Part shown: in pieces, positions 62,254-64,000 of the stretch
Position numbering within the stretch: the first letter of the stretch is position 1
Layout of the letters: each line of letters starts with the position of its first letter
Origin: Blautia_A aquisgranensis
GTDB lineage: Bacteria > Bacillota > Clostridia > Lachnospirales > Lachnospiraceae
DNA length: 64,000 bases
Assembly: GCF_040096615.1 (NCBI RefSeq)
Contig: NZ_JBBMEJ010000012.1
Location: 1-64,000, forward strand
Direction of reading: 5' to 3'
The notes under the pieces: generated by a model
Databases searched by the model: none
Told to the model about the DNA's origin: nothing
The model's input: the letters and a program-made list of their open reading frames with translations, nothing else
Program-made: the position numbers and the translations under genes

Positions 62254-63120
62254 TTATTTGAAATATTTTTCACGGATGATCTCAACAGGCATATCCATTC
62301 CTGTCCAGATGTGGAAAGCTTTTACGCCCTGGTGGAGCAGCATGTACATGCCGTTAAAGGTTGGACATCCCGCCTCACGTGCCTCACGGAGAAGTCTTGT
62401 TTCCCTTGGCTCATAGACAACATCAGCAACCGTAAGCTCCGGGTGAAACAGGGTTTTATCCGGGATGACAGTTCCGGTGACATCCGGAACCATGCCCACA
62501 GAAGTTGCGTTGATCAGAAGCGTACTTTCTTCCAGTGCATCCTTGAGGGCTGCATGGTCATCCATTTCATGAAGAATCATTTCGCATTCCGTCATGTGAG
62601 ACATTTTTTCTGCCATGGCAGCAGCACGTTCCCAGTAACGGCTGGTAGGACGGGCAAAAACGTGAATCTTTCTGGCACCTTCCAGTGCAGACTGTCCGCA
62701 GATCGCCATTCCGGCACCGCCCACACCCATGACTGTGATGGTGCGTCCCTTCACATCACAGCCGGCATCTCTGGCTGACTGTGTAAATCCATAACCATCT
62801 GTATTAAATCCTTTTAATTTTCCATTATCATTACGAACAGTATTGACAGCTCCGATAAGCTGTGCTGTAGGAGAAAGCTCATCCAGAAGCTCTACGATCT
62901 TGTTCTTGTTCGGCATGGTCAGATTAAAGCCTTTGATCCCGCAGGCTTTCAGTCCTTCAACAGCCTGGGGGAGAGTTTCTTCTGTCACATCAAAGCAGAG
63001 ATACACATAGTCAAGCCCAAGATAACGAAATGCCTCGTTATGCATAAGTGGTGATACGCTGTGTGCGACCGGGCTGCCAAGAAGTCCGGTAAGCCCTGTG
63101 TGTCCGGTGATATTGATCAT
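62254..63120 (-). CDS. aroE: Shikimate dehydrogenase
   Basis: A 288-residue NADP(H) oxidoreductase of the shikimate pathway reducing 3-dehydroshikimate. The substrate domain has LLGSPVAHSVSPLMHNEAFR (Ser-x-Ser binding), the catalytic lysine in NLTMPNKNKIVE and the catalytic aspartate in GFNTDGYGFTQSARDAG. The Rossmann motif is VMGVGGAGMAICGQSALEGA. The C-terminal FNGMYMLLHQGVKAFHIWTG is typical. NLTMPNK replaces the more usual NVTxPHK, as in YdiB-like enzymes, so quinate activity is possible. Convergent with thrS, divergent from spoIIGA. Confidence 0.94.
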   Translation of the reverse strand: MINITGHTGLTGLLGSPVAHSVSPLMHNEAFRYLGLDYVYLCFDVTEETLPQAVEGLKACGIKGFNLTMPNKNKIVELLDELSPTAQLIGAVNTVRNDNGKLKGFNTDGYGFTQSARDAGCDVKGRTITVMGVGGAGMAICGQSALEGARKIHVFARPTSRYWERAAAMAEKMSHMTECEMILHEMDDHAALKDALEESTLLINATSVGMVPDVTGTVIPDKTLFHPELTVADVVYEPRETRLLREAREAGCPTFNGMYMLLHQGVKAFHIWTGMDMPVEIIREKYFK

Positions 63121-63289
63121 TGTTCGATTCCCTCCAGTGTTTTGAAATATGCAGCACTCCAGAAAATTATTTCCTGAATTGTTATAATAAAAAGCATTTT
63201 AACACTATAAAGTGCGAAAATCAATAAATACGCAGATTGTACGGAAAATTATACATTTTTGTCACGAATCTATAGAAAATATCTATGAG

Positions 63290-63375
63290 TGTCGAGGAAC
63301 CCAGAAAGGGCACGACAACTTTGAAGGATGCGCCACCACACTTTGACAAAATGTGCAGAAAGCCTGCCCTATAAT
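63290..63375 (+). promoter_or_regulatory. spoIIGA promoter with wide spacing and Spo0A-like boxes
   Basis: -35 TTGACA at 63343-63348 and -10 TATAAT at 63370-63375 are 21 bases apart instead of 17. The Bacillus spoIIG promoter is known for a similar 22-base spacing and depends on Spo0A. Candidate 0A boxes are TGTCGAG at 63290-63296 and, inverted, TTTGACA at 63342-63348, overlapping the -35. Each matches TGTCGAA at six of seven positions. Confidence 0.65.
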
Positions 63376-63434
63376 AAATTCACCTACCAAAGTTGAGAAT
63401 TATGATAACAGGCGAAACAGCAGCGGGGGAATCT

Positions 63435-64000
63435 CATGTATCAGACGATATACATAGATGTTGTTTTTATAACGAATTTCCTGATGGATTATATGCTTCT
63501 CAGGCTTGTGGGAAAATTCCTGCATCTTGGAGGAAAACGCTTACGCTGTATGGCAGCAGCTGTTTTCGGCGCATTCGTATCCTGTCTGCTTCTTTATGTA
63601 CCTTTTAAGATCATTCCTCCGGTCATTGTTCTGATCCACGGAAGCTGTGCTTTTTTTATGGCAGGATTTGCTTTCCGGCTGAAAAAAGGAGCGCTTCTTG
63701 CAAAGACCATCCTGGCAATGTATCTTACAGCCTTTGTGGTCGGCGGTATTTATCAGGCTCTGGAAACAGAAAAGACCATGACTGTAAAAACCTTTCTGCT
63801 TTTTCTGGCAGGGATATACGGAGGATTCTACACACTGACCTGTGCGGCAGATGCCTTCCGGCTTGGAAGAAAAAACATTTATCCGGTGATCCTGACATAT
63901 CAGGGAAAACAACAGCAGTCATACGGCCTGTTTGACACGGGAAACCTTCTTCTGGACCCGATAAGCAGACAGCCGGTATCGATCATTAAGAAGGAGCTTC
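63435..64000 (+). CDS. spoIIGA: Sigma-E processing peptidase SpoIIGA (partial, runs off the window)
   Basis: The open frame runs from ATG 63435 to the window edge (188 codons). The first 120 residues hold several membrane helices (IYIDVVFITNFLMDYMLL, RCMAAAVFGAFVSCLLLYV, TILAMYLTAFVVGGIYQ). The soluble domain then begins, and LFDTGNLLLDP carries the DTGN motif of this aspartic-type protease. SpoIIGA cleaves the pro-sequence of sigma-E in the mother cell once SpoIIR signals from the forespore. sigE is expected just downstream, outside the window. GGGG before the ATG serves as ribosome binding site. Confidence 0.93.

Noticed and set aside
60528..62285. 585-codon open frame antisense to thrS
   Set aside because: The thrS protein is unmistakable; the antisense frame is a by-product of its codon usage and has no recognisable domain.

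Overview
The window is a chromosomal stretch of a low-to-mid GC, spore-forming anaerobic Firmicute, almost certainly family Lachnospiraceae (a Blautia/Ruminococcus-like gut clostridium; genus is inference). The support is the gene order hrcA-grpE-dnaK-dnaJ-prmA-rsmE-cysteine desulfurase-thiI, the block mtaB-ireB-ruvX-DUF1292-RNase J, sigK without a pro-sequence, spoIIGA, a T-box-controlled thrS, and DUF5716/DUF5717 proteins that I associate with this family.

Region 1 (about 1-8,240) is accessory DNA. It has mobile-element remnants (an unidentified ORF at the left edge, a tyrosine recombinase tail and small ORF fragments near 7,300-8,125), a small HTH regulator, and two paralogous hybrid histidine kinases, each with two periplasmic-binding-protein-like sensor domains. 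The first lies behind a c-di-GMP-I riboswitch and terminator. The second has an 18-unit GACA repeat directly abutting its ribosome binding site.

Region 2 (8,240-15,240) holds uvrB, a secreted Ig-like (BIG2) protein, an AraC-type response regulator that has lost its 5' end and is frameshifted, a decayed IS66-type transposase and an intact LacI regulator.

Region 3 (15,240-26,475) is the metabolic highlight, a fructan/difructose-anhydride locus. A LacI-type double palindrome precedes an ABC importer (binding protein and two permeases), a cytosolic GH32 fructosidase and a GH91 inulin-fructotransferase-family enzyme that lacks a signal peptide. A decayed IS1380 element follows, then the stump of a second permease, a GH172 (DUF2961) enzyme and a second sugar-binding lipoprotein. 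GH32, GH91 and GH172 together suggest import and intracellular cleavage of inulin-type oligosaccharides and cyclic difructose dianhydrides (DFA I/III).

Region 4 (26,475-43,360) is conserved housekeeping: a CIRCE-controlled heat-shock operon running on into translation, sulfur-transfer and tRNA-modification genes, an HPr-like protein, mtaB, and the ireB-ruvX-RNase J-YlbF-MltG-like-methyltransferase-U32 cluster.

Region 5 (43,360-54,725) has sigK, a translationally coupled trio (DUF5717, actin/HSP70-fold DUF5716, TPR-like protein) of unknown function, an XRE regulator, a LytTR regulator without its phosphoacceptor aspartate, and an amino-acid ABC importer with a heavily structured intergenic RNA. 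Region 6 (54,725-64,000) has purB, purA, a membrane-anchored HAD hydrolase, an SEC-C protein, a DUF218 protein, T-box-thrS, aroE and the start of spoIIGA behind a promoter with unusually wide spacing.

No rRNA, tRNA or CRISPR array was seen.
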